Counted from the stretch's first letter, positions 46,955 through 57,651 are shown. The stretch: 64,000 nt of DNA from Maylandia zebra (GCF_041146795.1 NC_135185.1:8543529-8607528); one strand, 5' to 3'. Program-made: numbers and translations. The notes: generated from the letters alone by a model not told the origin.

Positions 46955-47085
46955 AGGTTGCTATGACACTCACTCACTGCACCTCCGTAAAATATAGCAA
47001 AATATGACATCAGTTTGGAAGTACTGGATCCTGCTGCTATTCCACTTGAAAAGAACCTCAGTTCAGCCACAACAGAAGGAGTCAG
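46955..47085 (-). pseudogene. ISG12/IFI27-like exon remnant
   Basis: The minus strand gives FFSSGIAAGSSTSKLMS followed by GGAV, which lines up with FTSVGIAAGSYAASMMS of the intact ISG12-like gene at 47955. Only this exon is recognisable. It is in opposite orientation to the other copies and diverged. Confidence 0.5.
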
Positions 47086-47189
47086 AGCTAGTTTCCATCT
47101 GCAGTCCCCGCGGAGGTCAAAGAGACATAAAAACATGATATGAATGAATCATGTGGTTAATAATGTCATGTGATGCGTACCTCCTAGGT

Positions 47190-47504
47190 AAATTGTAAAT
47201 TTGTATAGCTTTACTCAGTCCCTAAGGATCCCAAAGCACTTTACAGTCATTCACCCATTCACACACTGGAAATGGCAAGCTACATTGTAGCCACAGCTGC
47301 CCTGGGGCGCACTGACAGAGGCGAGGCTGCCGGACACTGGCGCCACCGGACCCTCTGACGACCACCAGTAGGCAAATATGGGGTTATTATCTTGCCCAAG
47401 GATATTTGGTCCAAGGACATTTTGGGAGGCAGCCTGGGATCGAACCACCGACCTTCTGATTAGTGGCTGACCTACTCTGCCACCAGAGCTACAGCCACCC
47501 CATG
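47190..47504 (-). mobile_element. tRNA-derived SINE
   Basis: On the minus strand: box A TAGCTCTGGTGGCAGAG, box B GGTTCGATCCC, then a body with CCTTGGGCAAGA and CCCCAGGGCAGCTGTGGCTA as in the SINE at 36030. The tail is GTAAAGTGCTTTGGGATCC. Confidence 0.7.
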
Positions 47505-47867
47505 CAGTATTGTAAAAATACAATACTGCAATGTGGTAATTTTGGGTATAATTACTGTCAATTTATTTGTATTTATTTTTTCTTACCATACATAATAGCA
47601 CAGAAATACATTTGCAATGACCCAAGTGAAGTCCATACAAGCTCTGCATAACGACTTGTTTTTGTTTTTTTAATTTTAGGCAGGGTGACTAAGCAACTTC
47701 CTCTGTTGCAAATTCCCTGAAATACTTCACTGTATATGAAAAGCATAACAAAAGTAAAATAAAAATAAATATGTCAAACCCTCTGAGATCCAACCTCAGA
47801 ATCACTTGTTCCAAAATGACTGAGGAAGCGTTGTTTACTTCACAGACCCAGTGACGCCCACTCTAAG

Positions 47868-47879
47868 AGTTTCGTTTCC
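47868..47879 (+). promoter_or_regulatory. Interferon-stimulated response element
   Basis: AGTTTCGTTTCC matches the ISRE consensus AGTTTCNNTTTCC exactly. It lies 30 bases upstream of a TATA-like TTTATAAG (47908-47915) and 87 bases before the ATG of the ISG12-like gene. Confidence 0.8.
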
Positions 47880-47954
47880 TAGGAATAACAGCTGACCCTC
47901 CCACTTGTTTATAAGGCACAATCCAGTCTTAGGCTCCTCATCCTGAGTGGAATA

Positions 47955-48679
47955 ATGGGTCTATGTGAGTACAGCTGCCTTTTTATATTATCTATAACTA
48001 CATCATATAGGCTTATGATAGTAGCATCACAGAAAATGTCAAAATATTTACAGCTGAGCTGAGGTAAGATGTTTTTTCTTTCTTTTTTTGTGTTCCAGTG
48101 GCAGCTATAGCAATCGCAGCTGGAGCAGGTAATACAGCTGTTTGTTTTTTTATTTATTTATTATCACTCAGGCTGGTAGAAGTTGCACATATCATACAAG
48201 TATTCATTTCGAAGCATCCTGATGATCACTAACCAGGTTTTTCTTCCTGTTGTCAGGTGGAGCAGTGGTGTCTGCTCCTATTGTCCTGGGGGCTGTAGGT
48301 TTCACCTCAGTTGGTATAGCTGCAGGCTCCTACGCTGCAAGCATGATGTCTGCAGCTGCTGTGGCCAATGGAGGAGGAGTGGCAGCAGGAAGTCTGGTGG
48401 CTGTTTTACAGTCAGCAGGTAAAAAAACAAAAACAAAAAAACCCTTAGTATGATATACCGGACAGGCCTTATAAACAATAACATGTCGCTGTGTTGCAGT
48501 GAGGATAAAGCCTCCCCCTCTCCTCTGCAGCTCAGTTATTTCATCTAACTGCTCGATCAGCTGTCTGGTGTTCTGAAGCCTGTTTTCTCTCTGCAGGTAT
48601 GGCAGGTCTGTCTGGGGCCGCCACCGCAGCCGTGGGCTCTGTTGGAGGGGCTGTGGGATTTTTGGCTACTCTCATCTGA
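47955..48679 (+). CDS. ISG12/IFI27-like interferon-inducible protein
   Basis: Four exons with consensus splice sites: 47955-47964, 48099-48128, 48257-48418 and 48597-48679. They join in phase to 94 residues. The protein starts MGLLAAIAIAAGAGGA, has the family core VLGAVGFTSVGIAAGS and NGGGVAAGSLVAVLQSAG, and ends GFLATLI. Small, Gly/Ala-rich and hydrophobic, with two to three membrane-spanning helices, it is typical of the IFI6/IFI27 (ISG12) family. Those proteins are strongly interferon-induced and act at mitochondrial or nuclear membranes, mainly in apoptosis and antiviral response. The ISRE and TATA box just upstream support interferon control. All exons are open, so this is the intact member of the local cluster. 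Confidence 0.85.
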
Positions 48680-49087
48680 GACCAGGAAATTATGATAATC
48701 AGAAAGAAAAATAATAATAACAAAGAAAATAATTACTGTTGTTGGAAACAGTTGCCAAAAGTATCAGCGTCATGCTTCAGTAAAGCTTGGCTGAAATGTG
48801 AGTGCTGGTAATGCTGTGGTGTTTTATTACGAAACACATGGACACGGTCAAATTGTGCAACTTGTTAAAAACGTTGATGGTCTGCCCAAAATGATTTCTG
48901 CTATATAAACTGTTGGAAATAAATTGCTGACATTTAATCTGTCAAACACATCTGAAACATGTCTCTCATTAATGACATCTGAGCAGTTTTGTGCCAGAAA
49001 GAACATTCCAGTCAAAACACGATCCAGTTTGTGTGACTCTCTGTCGCCCTCTGTTGTTCAGCTGTGAACACAAAGTTTTGTTTCTGA

Positions 49088-49280
49088 GGAAATGAAACCT
49101 TGCTTGCTATAAAAACCAGTCCGTTTCAGAGCAGACGCAGAGCAGATAAAGACATGGACCCTGGTGAACCATTTGTCTTTGATAGAAACCAGCTGAGTTA
49201 TGGCCCAGTGTTCTTATGTTGTGTTACAGCAGTGGTTACCAATTTTGTTTTGCTAGGACCTCGCTTTGTTTTACAAGAAA
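49088..49280 (+). pseudogene. ISG12-like promoter plus first exon, orphan copy
   Basis: GGAAATGAAACC (an ISRE on the minus strand, 49088-49099), TATAAAAA (49108-49115) and a start ATGGACCCTG at 49154 match the promoter and first exon at 52330-52405 almost base for base. The sequence after the first codons is unrelated to the other exons, and no exons 2-4 follow. It is a partial duplicate whose promoter may still work. Confidence 0.65.
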
Positions 49281-49479
49281 ATCATCCCCCCGCATAAACA
49301 CATCCTAAAACCAGTTTTCAAACCTTTTGTAAACAATTAAACAAATAAAAGTTAACTGCAATAAATTACAGGTTGCAATTAAATAAACCACTACCTCCTT
49401 TAAAAATCAGAAAAACAAAACATCTTTAATTATTTTACATATAGTTGTTTTTTTTTAATATATACAGGGCTGGACTGGG

Positions 49480-49580
49480 ACAAAAAAGTACATACATATA
49501 GATATATTCTATATATCTATATGTATCTATATCTATCTATATCTATCTATATCTATATATATCTATATATATATACTTTA
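49480..49580. repeat. TATCTA-type microsatellite
   Basis: About 90 bases of ATCTAT/ATATCT units. Confidence 0.85.
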
Positions 49581-49997
49581 ACATGTGCTATACACAACTC
49601 AGATGTTTTTGAATAAAATATGACCTTCTAAATGATATAGTTACAAATTATGTTTCTTCTTTTCAGTAACCGTGTAGATTTACACCACTTTAAAATGCTG
49701 AAATTACAAAAACTTTAACACCAGTCTATTTTGAGAACATGACTCTTCTGATTACTGTCTGCATTTGTACCACCGTGGACACAAAGTACCAGAAGCTTTT
49801 CTAGTTAGTGAGACAAGAACTTCAAAGCACGCACAGCCATAAGTACTGTAATAAATGGACTCATCTCTCTTGATGCAATAAAATATTTTTTTATGAACGA
49901 AAAGAAAAAATTATTTTCAGTGTCTTTAAAGCAAAATGGAAACATCTTTTTCAAGTTCATGTATTTCCATCAGTTATGAGATAATCAGTTCATGACT

Positions 49998-50260
49998 CTA
50001 ATGAATAAATTCCCATTCAGTGTTACTTGAGGGCACCGGGCATGTCACTGTGCCAGCCTTCAATGCAGCGTCAGCATGATGCTTCTGGTCATCAAAGAAG
50101 ACATGAGGCCTGATCTTCTCCAGTGTGGGACCTTTCTTAGTCCGTCCCTCAAACACAATTTCATCAAGCTCCATACCACAGGTGTACAGAGTCTTTAAAG
50201 CTCTGTAGATGCCATAGTCCGCCTCTCGAGATGTCACAAGGTAGGTACAAATGGGAAAGT
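49998..50260 (-). pseudogene. NT5C1-like last-exon fragment (copy C)
   Basis: The minus strand encodes ICTYLVTSREADYGIYRAL, LDEIVFEGRTKKGPTLEKI and RPHVFFDDQ, matching the last exon of copies A and B. The first part of the exon is missing: the sequence jumps at about 50262 to intron sequence also found at 21607 and 59238. The usual stop is replaced, extending the frame by about eight residues. No other exons are nearby. Confidence 0.75.
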
Positions 50261-50384
50261 TTGTACCTATCAAATTCGTACCATTTGGATAATTTAGCTG
50301 ATATCAGTTTATTTTAATGTAATCTATCTGAGATTTCAATGATTAAAAATCACAGAAACCCAACATAACTATATCCATATACAC

Positions 50385-51147
50385 TCAACAAAAATATAAA
50401 CGCAACACCTTTGTTACTGCTCCCATTCCCCATGGGATGGACATAGAGACCTAAAATTCATTCCAGATACACAATATAACCATCCCTCCCAAACAGTGGT
50501 CACAAATCAGTCCAAATGTGTGGTAGTGGGCACATCTGCTATATTGAGATAATCCATCCCACCTCACAGGTGTGCCACATCAGGATGCTGATCTGACATC
50601 ATGAGTAGTGCACAGGTGTACCTCAGACTGCCCACAACAAAAGGCCACCCTGGAATGTGCAGTTTTGTCTCACAGCAAAATGCCACAGATGCCACAAGCA
50701 ATGAGGGAGCGTGCAATTGGCATGCTGACAGCAGGAATGTCAACCAGATCTGTCGCCCGTGCATTGAATGTTCATTTCTCAACCATAAGCACGTTGGAGA
50801 GGTGTGCGCTTCACGGATGAATCATGGTTCACATTGTTCAGGGCAGATGGCAGCTGAGAATGTCCCAGTTCTTGCATGGCCAGCATACTCACCGGACATG
50901 TCACCCATTGAGCATGTTCGGGATGTGCCTGACCGGCATATACGACAGCGTGTACCAGTTCCCACGAATATCCAACAACCTCGCACAGCCATTGAAGTGG
51001 AGTGGACCAACATTCCACAGGCCACAATTGACAATCTGATAGACTTCATGCGACGATGTGTTGCACTGCATGAGGCAAATGGTGGTCACACCAGATACTG
51101 ACCGGTTCTGGGTCCCCAGACCCCCAATAGCACAAAAAACTGCACAT
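50385..51147 (+). mobile_element. Tc1-like DNA transposon remnant
   Basis: Begins with CACTCAACAAAAATATAAAC, the terminus of a common fish Tc1-like family. The transposase start encodes a helix-turn-helix region (MRERAIGMLTAGMSTRSVARAL near 50700-50760). After an internal deletion comes the C-terminal region PAYSPDMSPIEHVRDV and NGGHTRY (about 50890-51100), which holds the last catalytic acid. The right inverted repeat is missing, so it cannot move. Confidence 0.8.
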
Positions 51148-51469
51148 CACACAGTGAGTCTTCAGAATCAGTTTTAGTAAGAATGAAAGAAATGATTTTT
51201 CTTTTAGCTCATGAACACAGTGTGATGATAAGTATTAGGCTGTACAAAAAGCTGCGGCTGGTAATGGACAGATGCGAGGTTATCGATGGTTACATCCTCG
51301 TGCAATAAAGAGGATGAATGTTGTATCACAAGACGGCTGATCAATTTGTTTCACTAACTCATCTAAATAAGGAATTTTCTTTAGCGGATATAGCGCATGT
51401 GGCAGTTTGTGTTCAAACAGTAATGTCCATATCAACAACTTTTCTGTTGTGGCTCTAATACTCCGTCGT

Positions 51470-51740
51470 AGGATAAAGCCTCCCTGTCTTCTCTGTAGCT
51501 CAGTTACTTCATCTAACTGCTCGATCAGCTGTCTGGTGTTCTGAAACCAGGAAATGATGATAATCAGAAAGAAAAAAAATAGTAATAAATGACATATTTA
51601 CTGCTGCCAATTGGAAACAGTTGCAATAGTATCAGCGCCATGCTTCAGTAAAGCTTGGCTGAAATCTGAGTGCTGGTAATGCTGTTGTGTTTTTTTTTTA
51701 GAAAACACATGAACACTGTCAAATTGTGCAACTTTGAATA
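51470..51740 (+). pseudogene. ISG12-like gene tail lacking its last exon
   Basis: Matches intron 3 and the 3' UTR of the gene at 47955-48679 (GATAAAGCCTCC.., CTGCTCGATCAGCTGTCTGG, then ACCAGGAAAT..ATGATAATCAG). Exon 4 is absent: the two flanks join at a TCTGA motif that occurs at both sides of the deleted segment in the intact gene, which suggests a microhomology deletion. Confidence 0.6.
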
Positions 51741-52329
51741 AAGCCCTAATAATGAAAAGCATTTTAAAGTTGTGTTCTGGTTATTTTTATTATTTTGTTT
51801 ATATTTTATTATTCTATTTATGTTATCTGTTATTTGAAAATAATAATACATTGATCATTATTTTTATGTAATTGAGTACCAAGGCTGACATACTTGCTTT
51901 TTATAACTGGCAGAAATAAGGCGATCATCAAAGCTTGAAGTGAAAACACAAAGTCATACACACTGAGTGTCGCACATGATACAAATTCTACTTCTAAGCA
52001 TAAATTATTTAGATTTTTTTTCACTGCATTTTATCTACTGATAAGAAAGTGATATCTTGCCATCTGGTTATAAATATTTCCGACATTAAAACTGTTGTGA
52101 ATGACGAACTGGCATTTAATCTGACGCAAATCTCTCATGAAGCTACAGCCACAAAGATACCGGTTTCTTTATTTTATACATGTGACCCTTTCGTAAATAC
52201 TACTAATACCACCGCATTTACCAATATAAGCAAAGATAAGAAACACAAAAAACAGAAATCACTCTCCAGTTTGTGTTGCTCTCTGTCGCCCTCTGTTGTT
52301 CAGCTCTGAACCAAAAGTTTTGTTTCCGA
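51741..52329. other. Intergenic, nothing recognised
   Basis: AT-rich sequence. The last 70 bases (CTCTCTGTCGCCCTCTGTTG onward) duplicate the upstream region of the orphan ISG12-like copy at 49.0 kb. Confidence 0.45.
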
Positions 52330-52341
52330 GGAAATGAAACC
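52330..52341 (-). promoter_or_regulatory. Interferon-stimulated response element
   Basis: The minus strand reads GGTTTCATTTCC, an ISRE-type GTTTCNNTTTCC. A TATA box TATAAAAA lies at 52350-52357 and an ATG at 52396. Confidence 0.65.
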
Positions 52342-52395
52342 TTGCTTGCTATAAAAATCAGCCCATTTCAGAGCAGACACAGGGCAGATAAAGAC

Positions 52396-52767
52396 ATGGA
52401 CCCCGGTGAGTCATGTCTTGTTTTGATCCCTTCTGGGAGCTGCTGGTTTCACCTCAGCAGGAATAGCTGCAGGCATGATGTCGTCTGCTGCAGTTGCTAA
52501 TGGAGGAGGAGTGGCAGCTGGAAGTGTGGCGGCTGCTTTACAGTCAGCAGGTAAATTAATAATTAGATGTTTCATTAGGATTTTAACTTGCAACAACATG
52601 CAAAAAGAAAAAGTTCATCAAAATATCATAATTTTAGATTAGATAATTGCATCTGTTGTATGCTTTTGACAGCTTCTTTGTGTCATGGTGCTGCAGGTGC
52701 AGCTGGTCTGTCAGCTACTGCTGGTGCTGGAGCAGCAGTGGGATGGTTGGTGAGTTTCATCAGCTGA
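52396..52767 (+). pseudogene. ISG12-like gene, shortened (may still code)
   Basis: Exon 1 (52396-52405, ATGGACCCCG, with a GTGAGT donor) is followed by a fused stretch that lacks exon 2 and the first part of exon 3. It then has family sequence: TSAGIAAGMMSSAAVANGGG up to 52550, a GTAAAT donor, and exon 4 at 52697-52767 (AAGLSATAGAG.., stop TGA). A cryptic acceptor CACCTCAG before 52458 would join in phase and give a protein of about 57 residues with a core similar to the family. Otherwise the gene is dead. It has its own ISRE and TATA box. Confidence 0.55.
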
Positions 52768-53003
52768 AAATCATGTAGAACTCATATGTTTGCTTTATGC
52801 CAAAACTGGAAGTCTTGTTATTCTCTCAAGATTGTTTTTAATCATTGTGTTGTGTTTTCATGATGATAATTTTTATACATTTATATTAAAATTAACTATT
52901 ATGGTGCAAAGCTTGTGTGTATCATTAGTACAGCTAACTGTGTTCAATACACTTAATCCTTTGTGAAAGAGTAAAGGGATAAATGTGAGTATTAAGTAGT
53001 TTT

Positions 53004-53716
53004 TGTCACGGTTCTGGGTCAGTTTGACCCAGTATTTTGAGGAGTTATGTTTTTGGTGTGTTTTTGCATTTTTGATTCTTTTCTTATTATGATGATAATG
53101 ATGATTATGACTCTATGTTTCGGTTATTCTTGTTTAGGGATTAGTTCGTAGGTTTTTGTGTTCTCATGTTTATTGCAGGTTTAGTTCAGTGTCTAGTCTG
53201 TCTCTCTGTGTCGTGTCTGCGTGTTTGTTTAGTGGTGTCTTGTTTCCTGTTTTACTCTGAAGGTTCATGTTCCCGTCTTATGTCAGTGTTTCTAGCTTTG
53301 TTCCTCCTGTCTCATTAGGTCTTATTCCTCCCAGTTGTGTTCTCCTTCTGTCTCTAATTCCTTGATGACGGCCTCAGTGTATTTAAGCCCAGTGTGTCTT
53401 TGTGTCAGTGTCAGATCGTCTGTTATCCTCACCTCGTATTTTCGTAGTTTCCCTTGTTGTGACACTGTTTCATAGCCTGCTTAGTTACTCTGTGTTTATA
53501 GTTTTTTCCATAGTTCCTTCACAGAGTGTCTTAGCCTTTTTAGTTTACACAGTGTTCTCTGTCTTCTTAGTTTTCCCAGTTTCAGTGTTCCCTAGTGTTT
53601 TTGTTATGCCTTCAGCCACAATAAAGGCTTGCCTTATTTTGGAAACCTAGTTCTGTCTCCACTGTGTCTGCTCTTGGGTCTACCTCATTCTTCACACCGG
53701 CGCGCCCGCCGTGACA
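53004..53716 (+). repeat. Left LTR of LTR-family member 3
   Basis: Shows the hairpin CTGGGTC/GACCCAG (53014-53032), TATTTAAGCCC (53380), a predicted transcript start GTCAGATCGT (53410-53419) 30 bases downstream, and AATAAAGG near the 3' end. Confidence 0.85.
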
Positions 53717-53718
53717 GT

Positions 53719-53728
53719 ACGATCTGAC
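53719..53728 (+). promoter_or_regulatory. Candidate self-priming primer-binding site
   Basis: ACGATCTGAC starts two bases after the LTR end (53716). It is the exact complement of GTCAGATCGT at the predicted RNA 5' end (53410-53419). In member 1 both strands of this pairing carry the compensatory change (ACGACCTGAC with GTCAGGTCGT). Confidence 0.7.
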
Positions 53729-56700
53729 CATGTCAGACCCAGCGGACAGTCCAGACGAGATTGGGGAGAAGCTGCAACAGATCAGCCGGCTCATGACGCG
53801 CATCTGTGGGTGCACGGACCCCAGAGTGGTGTCCACTGGGTTGGCGGCCATTGACGCCATCCTCCAGAAGGCGCCGCAGCTCCGACAGTTTCCCCAGCTT
53901 TTTGAGGCGTTCGACTCTCTGGCCCCCCTGAAGGAGGAGCTTCGCGCCCGCACGCTGGCCCAGAGGGTGTTAAACGCCGCCTCCGCACCTACGACTCCGA
54001 CCCGTAAACGGTTGTCGTTGTCGTCACCGCTGCCTCGCGAGCCGGAGGCAGTCAGAGTAGGGACTCTGAGGCTCACCGCTGCACCGCCATCGACTCACAG
54101 TTCGTCTCCGCCACTGTCAAGCTGCACAGCCCAGCGCACCGAGATGGTGGAGGCCACAGATTTCGACGACGATGAGCGACAGCAGGTATTGCTAGCTTTA
54201 TGGGAGGACGAGCTTCGTTGGAAGCCCTGGCTCATTTCGGAGGAGGAACTCACACCTGTTGCACCGCCTCGGACCAGCCGCTCGCCCTCTCCACCCCGCT
54301 CGGACTTTACTTCACCTGCCTCTTTTCTGGCAAGGATGTGGGAGGACGACGAGGAGATCGCCGTCACATCACCCTCTTCTTCGGTGGCTTCAGCATCCAT
54401 CGTACCCACTTCCAGAAAGAACCGGCGTCAGCGCCGCCGTCAGCGCCACCGTCAGCGCCGCGCTACCCCTGGGGGTGAGTGACTGTGTGTCTGTGTCTCA
54501 TAATCCTTCTATAGAGAGGAGCGAGATGTGCATTGATTCGCCGGGGCCGGACACTATGACTGAATCATGTTCTGAGACTGACAGTACAGTGTTTAGTTGT
54601 TTAGAAAGACCTACTACGGAAATCATGGAGTCCGGCCTCTGTGAGCGGCAGCAAGCAGCTTGCACCCACGTAGAGGAGGCGCTCCGGGGAAAGCCGTGGC
54701 TCACCCCCGATTGTCAGCACATCTTTCGGGGAACACGCCTGGCTCTCGGGGGGCCCTCGGAGCTGCCAGGGTCTGCCACCCCTCACTTCCCCAACAGCCA
54801 ATGCTTCAGCCTCAGTGGTTTCTTCAAAGAAGAGGCGACATCCACGTCGCCGCAGCACCACGCAGCAGCTGGAGGTTGGTGGAACTCTCGTTTCCTCTCG
54901 GACTCCGTTAATAATAGAGGTTAGTGACAATCTTTCGCCTCAAAGTCTTCCTAAGTTTCTGGAATGTGACTGTCATGAAGGGTTCGCAGACGCTCCAGAG
55001 ATAAAGACAATTTCTACATGTGTTGGAGGAGCAATAGCGACCCAGTGCTCCTCAACACCACCCATTCTCTTAATAAACGATGAAAGTATTGATCACGAAC
55101 TCATGTTTGGTGTGAAGGGTGGTGATATAACCTCTGGGCATGAGCGGTGTGACTTAAATAATGACACCCTGTCTGTACCCGGTGATCAACTTGACTGTTC
55201 CTCAGCTCATTCATCTTGTGACTCATCTACTTGTTATGAATTGTGTAAACCAGAGGAGAACAATTCAAAGCAACCTCTGAGTGATGCTCTCACTCCTGTA
55301 CTCAACAAGCACAATTCACCTGAGTTTTGTGTTCCAGGTCAAGAGAACAGTAATGGGAATGTGGTTTATGTTCTGAACTCTAAAAGTGAATTGTGCCCCC
55401 CAGAAGAAGATGGGGGACACATGTCTGAACCATGTAGCTCCAGCACCCCTCAGGGCGCAGTGAATGCTGGGGCTGAGATCTGGGCCTCCGATACTATCTC
55501 TAATGGTCATGTTTTACCGTCAGTTTGTGTAAATTTGGAATCATGTTCTTTTGTTTCTTCTAAATCATTTCAGGATGGGGTGTTGGTTGGGAGCACTACT
55601 GATATAGTAAGCTCAGAGTCTGCACCACCACTGGCAGCCACAGCTCTATTAGACTCTGTGTTAGCTGCACCTCCATTCATAGATGACTCAGAGTCTCTGT
55701 CTAAGTCAGCTTCTGGTGGGGGGCTAGCTGGGGAATGCAGGCCTGAGACTGCCAAATACCAGGCCGAGCCGCATGATTCCTGTCAGTCAGAGCGTAATGA
55801 GGCTTCAATCCCCTCTGACAGCGTCACTTTTGCTTCGTTTGTGCCTAATGTGTTCTCTGCTAAATCTAATGGCTCTGTCAAACCAATCACAGAAGAGTTT
55901 ATTCAGACTCTTGGCGTTAACCTAGTGCCAGCCGTCCCATCAGAAGTAAGTGTAACTGCTGTATCTGTAAGCACAGACTCTGATCAGGTTACAAGTCCAC
56001 CACATGACTGCAAAATGAACGTGAATGAGTCTTCTTTACCCAGTTGTGCCGACTTAATGGATGTCCAGGAACCTAGCCATGAACTGATTAATCATGTTTC
56101 TATGAACGGTTCAGTTATACACGCAGCTTATGTGGTCGAACTAGCCCCTTTGGTGACTGAAACCCTGTCACAGGTGAAGACTGTCACAGGACAACAACGT
56201 GACGTTTCTTTAGAGGAAATGAACTGTACTGAGAGCCTTGGGGGTCCAACTTTCGAACAGGGTTTTTCCATAACAGTTAACTTGCTTGCTAGGAATGGCG
56301 AAACTTCCGCTAGAGCTGATGCAGAGACTGTTACTGACTCTGGGCAATATTATGGGGTTGATGCTGCCTGTGTGTCCAAGATATGTAATTCTGGTGAGGG
56401 TGAGGCAGCCAATCTGAGTTTGTGTTTTTCTGCTTCTGAGTTAAAAGAACCAAAGACTGAGAATAAAGACCCTGACTTTATGTTTGTGAAGGAAAATGAA
56501 AATATGAATTTGGACAATGACAGGCAGACCTCTGAAGGGAACACACACATAGTACTTGGCTGCGACACCACTTCTTCTCAGACTGCCATGGACATTTCTG
56601 TTCTGGGTTCTGAACCAGACGGTGAACAAATGAGTAATGTTTTCAGGGGCGATCTGGTGGGAAATGAATTGTGTGATGTTACATTAAATTTCCCAGAGAG

Positions 56701-57322
56701 TCAGCGGCATCTTTCTTCTGCCAGAGTAACGGCTCAGCCCCCTGTTCAGCTCTCTGTTTTGCCAGGGGTCTCCATAACTGCTCATCCTGCATCTGTAGCT
56801 GGATGCCTGGGTGTGCCACCTCGGCACCTCGCAGCACCCCCGCTGCTTCATGCCTCGTCAGCTGGAGGGCCCGAGGAGCCCGTCCAGCCACCTCTACCAC
56901 CTGCGGCTCCGTCGCCCGCAGCACCTACGCCGTCGCCTGGTCCAGCTTCTGCTCCGCCTACGCCATCGCCTGGTCCAGCTCCGGCTGCCGCTTCCTCTCT
57001 GCCTGGTCCAGCTCCGCCTGGTCCAGCTCCGGCTGCCGCGCCACCTCGGGATCGCCGGCCACTTTCCAGGCCGGCCGCCGGACGTCATTGGTGTCGTGGA
57101 CGGCCTCCTGATCTCTGTTGCCGCAGTCTTCCTCACGGCCGGCCTCCAGACCTGTTTTACTTTGGACTCCTGTGCTGCCGCCCGCATGGTCGTCCCCCAG
57201 AACTACTTGCCCGCCACCACCGTTGCCGCCCGCACGGTCGGCCCCCTGAACTTTTTGAGGCTCGTGTTGGCTTTAGTTTGATTTTGTCAGTTTTCCTGGA
57301 CTCTCCTTGTTTTTTGTTGGTT

Positions 57323-57646
57323 TGTGTCTTTGTGTCAGTGTCAGATCGTCTGTTATCCTCACCTCGTATTTTCGTAGTTTCCCTTGTTGTGACACTGTTT
57401 CATAGCCTGCTTAGTTACTCTGTGTTTATAGTTTTTTCCATAGTTCCTTCACAGAGTGTCTTAGCCTTTTTAGTTTACACAGTGTTCTCTGTCTTCTTAG
57501 TTTTCCCAGTTTCAGTGTTCCCTAGTGTTTTTGTTATGCCTTCAGCCACAATAAAGGCTTGCCTTATTTTGGAAACCTAGTTCTGTCTCCACTGTGTCTG
57601 CTCTTGGGTCTACCTCATTCTTCACACCGGCGCGCCCGCCGTGACA
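57323..57646 (+). repeat. Partial right LTR of LTR-family member 3
   Basis: 324 bases identical by eye to 53393-53716, ending GTGACA before the GTTTT duplication. Confidence 0.85.
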
Positions 57647-57651
57647 GTTTT

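Larger units (their letters stand above)
53004..57646 (+). mobile_element. Non-autonomous LTR element, member 3 of the GRPPELF family
   Basis: Left LTR 53004-53716 (713 bases, TGTCACGG...CCGTGACA). The right end is a partial LTR copy (57323-57646), identical by eye to the matching part of the left one. Target duplication GTTTT (52999-53003, 57647-57651). Block A holds the undisturbed site, so the element arrived after the duplication. The internal region again lacks RT, protease and integrase. It codes for: an N-terminal segment with GEKLQQISRLMTRI and APQLRQFPQLFEAFDSL (about 53730-54000); the family motif LRGKPWLTP with FRGTRLALGGP (about 54680-54760); a long Ser/Thr/Glu-rich region unlike members 1 and 2 (54.9-56.7 kb); one SAGGPEEPVQPP unit; four GRPP(E/D)L repeats (about 57090-57260); and a hydrophobic tail. 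Broken in a few places. Confidence 0.8.
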
